From Halorubrum tebenquichense DSM 14210 (lineage in GTDB: Archaea; Halobacteriota; Halobacteria; Halobacteriales; Haloferacaceae): a stretch of DNA of 33,079 nucleotides. Below the pieces are notes generated by a model. The model saw only the letters and a list, made by a program, of their open reading frames with translations, was not told where the DNA came from and ran no database searches. Position numbers and translations under genes: made by a program. The stretch spans positions 192,411 to 225,489 of the forward strand of contig NZ_AOJD01000027.1 of the NCBI RefSeq assembly GCF_000337415.1, read 5' to 3'. This document shows positions 8,348 to 16,440 of this stretch, in pieces (position 1 is the stretch's first letter; the number at the start of each line of letters is the position of its first letter).

Positions 8348-10846
8348 TCAGCGCCCGCCCTCGACGCTCGACTCCCGAAGTCCGCCGTCGAGACCGAGTC
8401 CGACGACCCCGCCGTACCGGCCCCATACGACGACGAGCGACGGGACGAGCAGGATCGAACAGAGGTACGCGTAGAACACGCCCAGCGCGAGCAGGATCCC
8501 GAAGTCGCGCAGCAGGGGAATCACCGCGAGCCACAGGACGCCCAGCCCGGAGACGGTGGTGAGCATGCTGCCGGTGAGCGCCCCGCCGGTCCCGGCGATG
8601 GTGACGTCGAGCGCCTCGTCGACGGGGAGCCCCGACTTGTACTCGTCGACGAACCGGTGGACGAAGTGGACGGTGTAGTCGACGCCGAGCCCGATAGAGA
8701 CGGAGAGGATCGGCGCGTTGATCGGCGTCAGCGGAATGTCGAGCAGCCGCATCGACCCGATGAGCAGCCCGACCGTCACGAGAACAGGGACGAGGTTCAA
8801 CAGGCCGTACACCGCCTTCCCTTCGAGGTACGCGTACGACAGCGCCAGGAACAGCGCCGTGAGGCCGAAGGCCGCGAACAGGCTCCGGATAGCCGACTCC
8901 GTCAACAGGTCGATCACCGCCTCATTGACGACGAGGGAACCGGTCGGGACGGCTTCGAGCGGGGTGCGCTCGGCGAGGGCGCGCACGTCCGCGACCGCCT
9001 CGGAGTTGTCGACGCCGGGCCGGATCGTGTAGTCGATCCGCGCGCTGCCGCGGTCGGCGGCCAGGTAGCCGCGTGCCTGCGTCTCGGCGGGGGAGTCGAG
9101 GAGCGCGTCGTACACCTCGTCGACGTTCCGGTCCGGGACGCCCGTGCCGAGGCGGTCGTTTCGCTCGACGAGCGACGCGAACTCGGGGTCCTGTGCCGCC
9201 CGATCGTCGATCACGGTGACGACGCTCGTCGCTGCCGCGCGGCGCTCGTCGGTGGTCTCGAAGGTGTCCGGCGGGTTCCGCGTCGTCCGGTCGATCAGTT
9301 CCAGGGCGTCGTCGTCTCTGACCGACTGGTCGACGTACAACGTCACGGACCCGCCGAAGTTCTGTTCGAACTCCTCCTCGAACAGGTCCAACACGTCGAG
9401 GAACGTGTACTCGGTCGGCGCGAACGGCTCCGGCAGGTCGGCGTACGTCTCCAGCCGGTCCTGGTCGGGGAAGAACGCCTCCTCCGAGAACTCCGTGTTC
9501 ACCCCCGTGCCGTACGCGCCGCCGGCCGCGCCGCCGACGAGGAGCAGGACGACGACGGCGACCGGAGCGATCCGGGAGAGGTCGACGCCGACGCGGAGGA
9601 CGCGCGCGAGCCGCGACCCGCCCGAGCCGAGCGCGGTCGTCCCGAACTCCGGGATCGGCAGCCGCTCGCGCCACCGGTCGGCCAACACCTTCGCCGCCGG
9701 GAGGTAGACGCTGAATATCAGGAGCGTGAAGATGATCCCGGCGGCCGCGACGATCCCGAAGTCGCGGTTGGGGTCGAAGGGACTCACCACGTTGGAGACG
9801 AGCCCGAACACCGTGGTGATCGTCACAAGCAGGAAGGCGACAACAAGCTGGTCGGTCGTGGTCCGCATCGACGCCCCGATCCCGGTCCCGGTCTCCCGCT
9901 CCTCGCGGTAGCGGTTGACGATGTGGATCCCGAAGTCGATCCCGACCGCGAGCAACAGCGGGAAGACGGTCACGAGCGAGTCCGAGAACGGGATCCCGGC
10001 GTAGCCCATGAAGCCGAACGTCCAGAGTAGCGACAGCAGGAGCGCGGAGATGCCGATCGCCATGTCGATCGGGTCGCGGTACGCGAAGATCAGGAACCCG
10101 ACGATCAGGATGAGCGCCGCCGGGAAGACGATGATCGCGGTGTCGATCAGCAGCGCGCTGATCTCCGACTGGAGGACGCCGTCGCCGAAGAGGATCGCGT
10201 TCTCGCCGGCCTCGTTGCCCGGAACCGAGTCGACGACGTCGACGCTGCGGGTCTGAAGCTCCGTCACCCGCGCCGTCGTCGCCGCGTCCGGCAGGTCGTA
10301 GGTGATCCCCACGATGGCGGTCCCGGCCCGCTGCGCGGTGGGGTTGTAGTCGACGGACACCTGCGGCGCGACCGCGCCGGCCGCGTCCGCGTCGGCGACG
10401 GCGGTCCGGAGGTCGGCCGGCGTCGCCTCCGCCACGGCGTCGCGTCGCTCCGCCGCGCTCTCGGCCGCCGGGTCCAACTGTCGCGCGATCGCGTCCGCGT
10501 GACTCGACGTCGACGCGACCCGGAGCGTCGAACGCGATTCAAGCCGCGACTGCGTCTCCAGCGTCCGGACGAGCGCGTCGCGGGAGAGGACGTTGTCGTC
10601 GGAGACGATCACCTGCGCGGAGGTCGCGGACCCCCCGATCGAAGTCTCGAACTCCTCGTCGATCTCGTCGAGCGCCCGCTGGGCGGGGATGTCCTGCGTG
10701 AACTGGTCCGCGCCCGCGCTGGTCTCGATGCCGGTCAGGCCGCCGGCGAAGACGACGGTGACGAGGAGGAAGGCCGCGATGACCGCCAGCGGCCGCTCCG
10801 TGACGAGGCGGTCGACCCGCTCGATGAGGCGGTCGACCGCGGTCAC
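8348..10846 (-). CDS. RND/MMPL-type exporter with two sterol-sensing-like domains
   Basis: An 832-aa proton-driven exporter of the RND superfamily (HAE3/MMPL type), expected to have 12 membrane helices in two similar halves. Each half has a large extracytoplasmic loop (about 35-205 and 430-620) followed by a five-helix bundle. TM4 signatures carry the proton-relay Asp: GIDFGIHIVNRYREE in the first half and GVDYTVHFVHRF in the second. The start is GTG at 10846, the only start codon after the upstream TGA. It lies 108 nt after, and in the same frame as, the surface protein gene, with which it forms an operon. The TetR gene upstream is divergent. The cargo is unknown; lipids or hydrophobic compounds are typical of the family. 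Confidence 0.9.
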   Translation of the reverse strand: MTAVDRLIERVDRLVTERPLAVIAAFLLVTVVFAGGLTGIETSAGADQFTQDIPAQRALDEIDEEFETSIGGSATSAQVIVSDDNVLSRDALVRTLETQSRLESRSTLRVASTSSHADAIARQLDPAAESAAERRDAVAEATPADLRTAVADADAAGAVAPQVSVDYNPTAQRAGTAIVGITYDLPDAATTARVTELQTRSVDVVDSVPGNEAGENAILFGDGVLQSEISALLIDTAIIVFPAALILIVGFLIFAYRDPIDMAIGISALLLSLLWTFGFMGYAGIPFSDSLVTVFPLLLAVGIDFGIHIVNRYREERETGTGIGASMRTTTDQLVVAFLLVTITTVFGLVSNVVSPFDPNRDFGIVAAAGIIFTLLIFSVYLPAAKVLADRWRERLPIPEFGTTALGSGGSRLARVLRVGVDLSRIAPVAVVVLLLVGGAAGGAYGTGVNTEFSEEAFFPDQDRLETYADLPEPFAPTEYTFLDVLDLFEEEFEQNFGGSVTLYVDQSVRDDDALELIDRTTRNPPDTFETTDERRAAATSVVTVIDDRAAQDPEFASLVERNDRLGTGVPDRNVDEVYDALLDSPAETQARGYLAADRGSARIDYTIRPGVDNSEAVADVRALAERTPLEAVPTGSLVVNEAVIDLLTESAIRSLFAAFGLTALFLALSYAYLEGKAVYGLLNLVPVLVTVGLLIGSMRLLDIPLTPINAPILSVSIGLGVDYTVHFVHRFVDEYKSGLPVDEALDVTIAGTGGALTGSMLTTVSGLGVLWLAVIPLLRDFGILLALGVFYAYLCSILLVPSLVVVWGRYGGVVGLGLDGGLRESSVEGGR

Positions 10847-10954
10847 CGACGCCCCGCTGTCCGGCGGGTCGCCGGTCGCCGTCCGATGGTGGTCACTGAC
10901 CGTCGGAGGTGGATCGGTTCCCTCGCGCGGCCGGTAGTGCGTTCCGTCATCCGA

Positions 10955-12667
10955 TCACCGCCGTCGGTACCAGACAGCGCCGCCGGCCGCGGCGACGACG
11001 ACCAGGACGACGACGGCGATCAGTCCGGTCGGGGTCCCGCCGTCGTCGACGGGTTCGGTCACCGACACCGGGACCTGCGTCACGTCCGAGATGCGGTCGT
11101 TGCCACGCTCGTCGTCGTACCGGAAGTCGAGTTCGATCGGGTGGTCCTCCACGCTCGCGCCCGGGGCGGCGGACACCTCGAACCAGACGTTCGTGGACTC
11201 GCCGGGCTCCAACTCGTCGACGAACGCCTCGTCGTTGACCGTCGACAGCGGGCTGTCGGCGTAGAGGCCGGCGTTGATCGACGACAGCGTCTCCGGCCGC
11301 CGGTTCGTGATCTCCACGTCGATCCGCTGGGTCCCGCCCGCCGGGACCGTGGCGTTCTCGACGTCGAGCTCGAACTCCGGCTGTCGCGGCGCGACCTCGA
11401 CGCGGCGGGTCTCCTCGACGGCGACCGTGGCGTCGCCGCTGTCGTACTCGGTGGTGAACCGGAACTGCCGCGGCCCGGGGTCGGCGCTCCCGCTCACGTC
11501 GGCGTCGAACGAGAACTCCGCGGACTCGCCCGCCGGAATGGTCGGGAGCGCGTACCGGCTCTCGCCGAGGCTCACGCGGTTACTCCCGGAGTCGGCCACG
11601 AGGACCGCGTCCTCAACGTCGACCGGCCCCTCGTTCGTCAGCGTGCCGGAGACCGTCCCGGAGTACCCGACTTCGAGCGTCCCGGAGACGTTGCGCAGCG
11701 AGAACGACTGCTCCGGGATCGGAACGACGCCGGCGCGCGCGGCGGCCGCGGTCGCGTCGACCCCGTTCGGGTCGCGGTAGTCGACCGTCGAGGAGAGCGC
11801 GTACGCTCCGTCGCCGAACGCCTCGCCGACGGTCGAGTCGAACGTCACCGTCCGGTTCTCGCCGGGGGCCCAGTCGCCGACGAACGACTGGCCGCCGCCC
11901 TCGCCGAGTTGGACGCCGGGCGCGGTCGTGGACCCGGAGACGACGGCGTCGCGGGCGGTCTCGTCGCCCACGTTCGCCATCGTGACCGTCACGTCGCCGC
12001 TGCCGCCGACCTGCGCGTCGGTGTCGGTCTCGATGACCGCGAATCGCGCGCCGTCGTCGACGACGATCGTCAGGTCGAAGTCGTCGATCCCGCGCCGGTC
12101 CTTGTGGTCGTTGAACTCGGGAATGACCTCGAAGGTGTACCGGTAGCGGGCCGTCGCCTCCACCTCGTACGTTCCGTCCGGCACGTCGTCGGGCACGGTC
12201 ACGTCGAGCGGGACGGAGACCGGGCTCGCGGAGGTCGGCACGTCGCCGACCGGAATCTTCCCGTCCTCGACGTCGATCGGCACGTCGCCGTCGTCGACCT
12301 CAAGGGTGAGTCCGCGGGCCGTCGTCACCCGGGAGTCGAGCTGGTTGCCGATGGTCATCTCGCCGGTGTTGACGATGTCGACCGTGACCGTCGACTCCGC
12401 GCCGCTCGGCACCGACCGCTGCGAGACGAAGAGGTCGAGCACGGGCGACCCCCGGACCTGTCTGTCCGTCGGGTCCGACGCGGTGCCCGCCTGCGCGACG
12501 GTGCCGTCCGCGGCCGGGCCGCCGACGCCCGAGAGCGCGGCGTGACCGTCTGCGGGGGACGTGTCCGCGTTCGCCGCCGCCGCGCCGGCGAGCGAGACGC
12601 CGACGAGGAGCGCGGCCGCGGCGGCGACGGCGAGCGCGACCGTCGCGAGCCGCGTCGGTCGGCTCAT
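10955..12667 (-). CDS. secreted, membrane-anchored CARDB/NEW3-repeat surface protein (COG1361-like)
   Basis: A 570-aa protein starting at ATG 12667, six nt after a good Shine-Dalgarno GGAGG (12674-12678). An N-terminal signal peptide (about 6-32, Ala-rich) is followed by several beta-sandwich repeats with the phrases typical of CARDB/NEW3-like domains: VTVDIVNTGE, VTVTMANVGDETA, VSGTLTNEGP, IDVEITNRRPE. A C-terminal helix (LIAVVVLVVVAAAGGAVW) and YRRR anchor it in the membrane, with the body outside. The longer frame starting at 12796 begins inside the operator and lacks a signal peptide, so it is rejected. It is first in an operon with the RND exporter; it may be an extracytoplasmic partner of that pump (inference). 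Confidence 0.88.
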   Translation of the reverse strand: MSRPTRLATVALAVAAAAALLVGVSLAGAAAANADTSPADGHAALSGVGGPAADGTVAQAGTASDPTDRQVRGSPVLDLFVSQRSVPSGAESTVTVDIVNTGEMTIGNQLDSRVTTARGLTLEVDDGDVPIDVEDGKIPVGDVPTSASPVSVPLDVTVPDDVPDGTYEVEATARYRYTFEVIPEFNDHKDRRGIDDFDLTIVVDDGARFAVIETDTDAQVGGSGDVTVTMANVGDETARDAVVSGSTTAPGVQLGEGGGQSFVGDWAPGENRTVTFDSTVGEAFGDGAYALSSTVDYRDPNGVDATAAAARAGVVPIPEQSFSLRNVSGTLEVGYSGTVSGTLTNEGPVDVEDAVLVADSGSNRVSLGESRYALPTIPAGESAEFSFDADVSGSADPGPRQFRFTTEYDSGDATVAVEETRRVEVAPRQPEFELDVENATVPAGGTQRIDVEITNRRPETLSSINAGLYADSPLSTVNDEAFVDELEPGESTNVWFEVSAAPGASVEDHPIELDFRYDDERGNDRISDVTQVPVSVTEPVDDGGTPTGLIAVVVLVVVAAAGGAVWYRRR

Positions 12668-12781
12668 CGATCGCCTCCGCCGTCCTTTCGGGAGGGTCTG
12701 ATCGCGCGCGGCGACCGGGCGTGCCGTGACGCGTCGGATCGAGTCATACAGTCCGCTCGGAGCCCCGGGGAATAAGCCTGT

Positions 12782-12799
12782 TGAATGAACGTTCAATCA
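12782..12799. promoter_or_regulatory. 18-bp imperfect palindrome, probable TetR operator
   Basis: TGAATGAACGTTCAATCA is self-complementary except for one symmetric position (A opposite A), with a perfect 10-bp core TGAACGTTCA. It ends two bases before the putative BRE of the tetR promoter (TATA at 12807-12815). It also lies immediately upstream of a minus-strand TATA-like GGCTTATT (12771-12778) serving the surface protein/RND operon. A dimeric TetR protein bound here could repress both promoters. The size and position are typical; binding is inferred. Confidence 0.65.
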
Positions 12800-12806
12800 G
12801 GAGTGG

Positions 12807-12815
12807 TATATAATA
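12807..12815 (+). promoter_or_regulatory. TATA box of the tetR-type gene
   Basis: TATATAATA stands 20-28 nt before the ATG at 12835, the distance expected for a leaderless haloarchaeal transcript. It abuts the palindrome at 12782-12799. Confidence 0.65.
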
Positions 12816-12834
12816 CACCCGCCTACGGGTCCGT

Positions 12835-13620
12835 ATGGACGACCCGTTCGCGGAGCCGTCGGACACCCGGCAGGCGATCCTCGGCGCGGCGTTCCGCGCG
12901 CTCTGCGAGCACGGGTACGCGAACGTCACGATCAAGCGGATCGGCGACGAGTTCGACAAGAGCCAGTCGCTCGTGTATCACCACTACGACGGGAAAGACG
13001 ACCTGCTGCTCGACCTGCTTGAGTTCCTGCTCGACCAGTTCGAGGCGTCCATCGCGGACGGGAGCGCCACGGACCCGCCGGAAGCGAAGGAGGCGTCGGA
13101 GGGGGACGGACCGTCGTGGCGCGGCGAGGCGGCCGCGGGCGGGCCGACCGAGATGCCCCCCGAAGCGGCCTTCGACCGCTCGGCGCGCGAACAGCTCGAC
13201 GGGTACCTCGCGGCCGCGGTCGATCCGGACTCGCTCGACGAGGCGTACGCGCCGGACGCGCGGTTCGTCACGGTGATGACGGAGCTCCGGTCGCAGGCCG
13301 CCAACGACGAGGCGTACCGCGAACACTTCGACCGCAGCGACCGCGTCTTCGGCGCGTACCTCGAACGGATCGTCCGCGAGGCGGCGGCCGAGGCGTCTCG
13401 CGAGGACGCCGCGCCGTCTCCGGGAGGTCCCGAGGCCGCGGACGCCGACCGGTCCGTCGCCGCGTCGGACGTCGCGTCGACGCTCCAGACGTTCGCCACC
13501 GGCGGGATGTTCCGGTGGGCGACGACGAACGACCGGGCGTGGGTCGCGGAGTCGCGGGCCGGGATCGACCGCTACCTGGAGGCGGTGCTGCCGCTCGTGG
13601 AGACGGACGAGCGGTCCTGA
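12835..13620 (+). CDS. TetR/AcrR family transcriptional regulator
   Basis: A 261-aa regulator. The N-terminal HTH (about 10-57) is a clear TetR domain: AILGAAFRALCEHGYANVTI, then the recognition helix region SQSLVYHHYDGKDDLL. The C-terminal ligand-binding region (about 58-261) has Ala/Glu/Asp-rich insertions (about 77-105 and 183-205), as seen in haloarchaeal TetR proteins. It is divergent from the surface-protein/RND exporter operon with a palindrome in between, the classical arrangement for a repressor controlling itself and an efflux pump. The effector is unknown. The start at 12835 is fixed by the TATA box. Confidence 0.92.
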   Translation: MDDPFAEPSDTRQAILGAAFRALCEHGYANVTIKRIGDEFDKSQSLVYHHYDGKDDLLLDLLEFLLDQFEASIADGSATDPPEAKEASEGDGPSWRGEAAAGGPTEMPPEAAFDRSAREQLDGYLAAAVDPDSLDEAYAPDARFVTVMTELRSQAANDEAYREHFDRSDRVFGAYLERIVREAAAEASREDAAPSPGGPEAADADRSVAASDVASTLQTFATGGMFRWATTNDRAWVAESRAGIDRYLEAVLPLVETDERS

Positions 13621-13666
13621 AACGGGGGCCGCCGCGCGCGTGCCGCGCGGTTCGCGGTGCGCGCCG

Positions 13667-14368
13667 TCAGCGGTCGGTGACGCCGTCGGCGTCCATCCGC
13701 GAGACCTCCTCTTCGAGCCACTCGCGGAGCCACTTCACGCGCTTGATGCGCTGGTGGGCGATGCTTTCAGCGGTGTCGGAGACGACGCGGTCCGTGTGGT
13801 CGTACGCGCGCTGAAGCACGCGGTCGACCATCTTCGCGGAGTCCATGTGGGTCCGCGACTCGTAGCCCATCCGCAACAGCATGAGGACCGCGCCGTTCGC
13901 GCCGACCTTGTCGAGCACGTCGGCCTCGATCAGGCATCGGCTCTCCAAGGGCACGGCCGACAGGTCGCCGGTGTACGAGTGGTCGACGACCGCCCCGCAC
14001 ACCTCCTCGATGAACGACTCGGGGTAGTTGCCGCGGCTCTGGAGGTACTCGCGGGTGACGCGCGCGCCGGCCTCCGCGTGAACGTCCTGTTCGGCCTCGA
14101 GCTTGGCGACGTCGTGGAAGACGGCGGCGACACGGACCACGTCGACGTCCGCGCCCTCGGCCTCGGCGATCTCGGTCGCGAGGTCGACGACGTTGAGGAT
14201 GTGGTTGAACCGGTACGACGACGAGTGCCACGGGTACCAGCGCATGCGGCCGCCGTCGTCCTCGCTCTCGACGCTGGCCGCGAGGTAGTCGCGGACGAAC
14301 CCCTTCATCTCCTCGAAATCCTCGTCGCTCACCTCCGTTTCCTTAATTTCGACGCCCACCGGGACCAC
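13667..14368 (-). CDS. HD domain phosphohydrolase
   Basis: A 233-aa protein of the HD superfamily, metal-dependent phosphohydrolases acting on nucleotides or phosphate esters. The metal residues are visible: His56 (FNHILNV), His85-Asp86 (VFHDVAK), His130 (VVDHSYTG) and Asp150/Asp153 (EADVLDKVG). Residues 1-45 are an N-terminal extension with charged residues. The start is GTG: either 14368, or 14359, which is better placed relative to the upstream ATCTTTTCG box. It is convergent with the tetR-type gene (46-bp gap). The substrate is unknown. Confidence 0.87.
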   Translation of the reverse strand: MVPVGVEIKETEVSDEDFEEMKGFVRDYLAASVESEDDGGRMRWYPWHSSSYRFNHILNVVDLATEIAEAEGADVDVVRVAAVFHDVAKLEAEQDVHAEAGARVTREYLQSRGNYPESFIEEVCGAVVDHSYTGDLSAVPLESRCLIEADVLDKVGANGAVLMLLRMGYESRTHMDSAKMVDRVLQRAYDHTDRVVSDTAESIAHQRIKRVKWLREWLEEEVSRMDADGVTDR

Positions 14369-14600
14369 CTCGGGCGAAAAGATCGTGATTCATTACCGTC
14401 ACGGAGGAGCGTTTCGGTCTTAGGCGTTACGACGGAGCCTTCGGCCGGAGACGGCCTCGACGACGAAGCGCGCGGATGGCCTCCGGGGACGGGCTCTCGG
14501 CTGTGCCGCGGCGCGGGACCGCAGAGGGCGCGACGATGCGGGACCGCAGGAGCCGGCGCGACGCGGGACGCTTAACAGGGGCGCGGCCGCATCGGCTGGT

Positions 14601-15527
14601 ATGTTGAGCCCCTTCGGGAGCGATGACCGCGCTCGGTTCCAGCGGGCGGCGGCGGTCAACGTCGTCGGCAACGCGGTGAAGATCGCGGTCGTCGGGGGAA
14701 CGGGGATCGCGTTCGGCAGCATCGCGCTCTTGGCCGACGCGGCCCACTCGGTGGCGGACCTCGTCGCCAGCGCGGTGGTGTTCGTCTGGGGGGGCTCGCG
14801 GTACGAGAGCGCGGACGAGACCCACCCGCACGGCCACCAGCGGATCGAACCGCTGACGGCGCTGTTCGTCGGCGCGACGATCGCGGTCCTCGGACTGCTC
14901 CTGTTGCGCGAGTCGGTGCTCGGGTTCGTCGGTCCGGTGGAGGTGCGGCCGAGCCCCCTCCTCGTCGGAGCGCTGCTGTTCGCGACGGCCGACATGTACC
15001 TGCTGTACCGGTACACGGAACTGGTGAACGCCGAGCTCGGGTCGACCGCGCTCGAGGCCCTCGCGGTGGACTGTCTCAACGACATCTACACCACGCTCGC
15101 CGCCTTGGTCGGCGTGTTCGGCGTGCTGCTGAACGTCCCGATCCTCGATCCGGTCGCCGGGGCGCTCGTCAGCGTCCTCGTCGTGTATCAGGGGATCGAG
15201 ATCGGCCGCGAGAACGTCACGTACCTCGTCGGGGGAGCGCCCCCGCCGGGCGACCGCGACCGGATCGTCGCCGCCCTCCGCGACCACGCCGCCGTCGAGG
15301 GGGTCCACGACCTCACCGTGTTCTACGACGGGACCGACCTGGAGGTCGAGGTCCACGTCGAGGTCGACGGGACGATGACCCTCCGGGAGGCCCACGACGT
15401 GGAGACGGAACTCGTCACGAGCCTCCGCGCGCTGGAGGATGTCGGCGACGTGCACGTCCACCTCGACCCCTCCGGGCTCGGCGAGTGGAAGGACGCACCG
15501 GAGGCGGTCGACGCGCCGCCGGAGTAA
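14601..15527 (+). CDS. cation diffusion facilitator (CDF) metal transporter
   Basis: A 308-aa CDF antiporter exporting divalent metal in exchange for protons. Six membrane helices (about 15-210) precede a cytoplasmic ferredoxin-like metal-sensing domain (about 215-295). The TM2 site is His49-x3-Asp53 (DAAHSVAD). The TM5 site is Asp157-x3-Asp161 (DCLND), where zinc members usually have HxxxD. The His-containing loop HPHGHQRIEP after TM2 is typical. The start ATG 14601 has a CTTAAC box about 28 nt before it. Zn is the usual substrate; the TM5 Asp could shift the selectivity (inference). Confidence 0.92.
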   Translation: MLSPFGSDDRARFQRAAAVNVVGNAVKIAVVGGTGIAFGSIALLADAAHSVADLVASAVVFVWGGSRYESADETHPHGHQRIEPLTALFVGATIAVLGLLLLRESVLGFVGPVEVRPSPLLVGALLFATADMYLLYRYTELVNAELGSTALEALAVDCLNDIYTTLAALVGVFGVLLNVPILDPVAGALVSVLVVYQGIEIGRENVTYLVGGAPPPGDRDRIVAALRDHAAVEGVHDLTVFYDGTDLEVEVHVEVDGTMTLREAHDVETELVTSLRALEDVGDVHVHLDPSGLGEWKDAPEAVDAPPE

Positions 15528-15617
15528 ACGCGGCCACCGCGACCGAGCGACCGCACGGGCCGGCCCGGAACCGCCGGCGGCGTGCGGGTTATGCCGACGC
15601 AAGCCCTACGATCGGAC

Positions 15618-16373
15618 ATGCTCGGCCGCCGCTGGTTGGAGATGACGTGGCGGGACGGACTGTTCGCGCACTGGCCCGTCGACCCGGAGGTCGTCGCTGC
15701 GGCGCTCCCCGACGGTCTCTCGGTCGCGACCCACGACGGCGACGCGTACCTCGGGGTCGTCCCGTTCGTGATGGACGACATCCGCCCCCGAGGCGTGCCG
15801 ATGGGGCTGTCGTTCCCCGAACTCAACCTCCGGACGTACGTCGAGGGACCGAACGGTCCGGGCGTCTACTTCCACAGCCTCGACGCCGACGACCGGCTCG
15901 GCGTGGCGGTCGCCCGAGGGCTGTTCCGGCTCCCGTACTACCGGGCCGAGACCGACGTTCGACGCGGGGGCGGGAGCCTCGGTGACGCCGGCGACGGAAC
16001 CCCCAGCGACGCCGGCGACGCGGACCCGGCGAACGGCCGCTCCGTCCGGTTCGCGAGCCGTCGCGTCCACCGCGGCGTCCCGCACGCCCGGTTCGACGCG
16101 ACCTACGCGCCGGTCGGCGAGGCGTTCACGCCGGAGGCGGGGTCGCTGCCGGCGTTCCTGCTGGAGAACTACCGCTTCTACACCGCGGGGTCTGGCGGGC
16201 GGCTGTACGTCGGCGAGATAGAGCACGAGCCGTGGACGCTGCGGCCGGCGGAGGCGGAGATACGGTCGAACACCCTGTTCGCCGCGAACGGGTTCGACCG
16301 CCCCGACGGCGATCCGATACTCCACTACTCGGAGCCGATCGCGGTCACGGCCGACCGGATCAGGCGGGCCTGA
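15618..16373 (+). CDS. DUF2071 (YqjF-like) family protein
   Basis: A 251-aa protein of the DUF2071/YqjF family, with the opening MTWRDGLFAHWPVDPEVVAAALPDGL and the segment LNLRTYV..PGVYFHSLDAD that characterise it. The fold is related to acetoacetate decarboxylase-like beta-barrels; the activity is unknown. A 20-residue low-complexity insertion rich in Gly, Asp and Ala sits near residues 116-140. ATG 15618 is preceded by a GGTTATG box about 30 nt upstream. Two earlier in-frame Met codons (15582, 15591) lie on or near that box and are less likely. Confidence 0.83.
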   Translation: MLGRRWLEMTWRDGLFAHWPVDPEVVAAALPDGLSVATHDGDAYLGVVPFVMDDIRPRGVPMGLSFPELNLRTYVEGPNGPGVYFHSLDADDRLGVAVARGLFRLPYYRAETDVRRGGGSLGDAGDGTPSDAGDADPANGRSVRFASRRVHRGVPHARFDATYAPVGEAFTPEAGSLPAFLLENYRFYTAGSGGRLYVGEIEHEPWTLRPAEAEIRSNTLFAANGFDRPDGDPILHYSEPIAVTADRIRRA

Positions 16374-16440
16374 CGCCGGGCGGGCCGGACGTGGCGGCGG
16401 CGAACGGCCGGGGTACGGCGACTGCCAGCGAACGACCGGG

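Noticed and set aside
8165-10030. A 621-codon plus-strand frame across the RND gene
   Set aside because: Low-complexity Asp/Arg/Glu translation, opposite a clear membrane transporter.
10499-12775. A 758-codon plus-strand ORF antisense to the RND and surface-protein genes
   Set aside because: Its translation is Arg/Asp/Val-rich with no domain, and it mirrors the codon bias of the real minus-strand genes (antisense shadow in GC-rich DNA).
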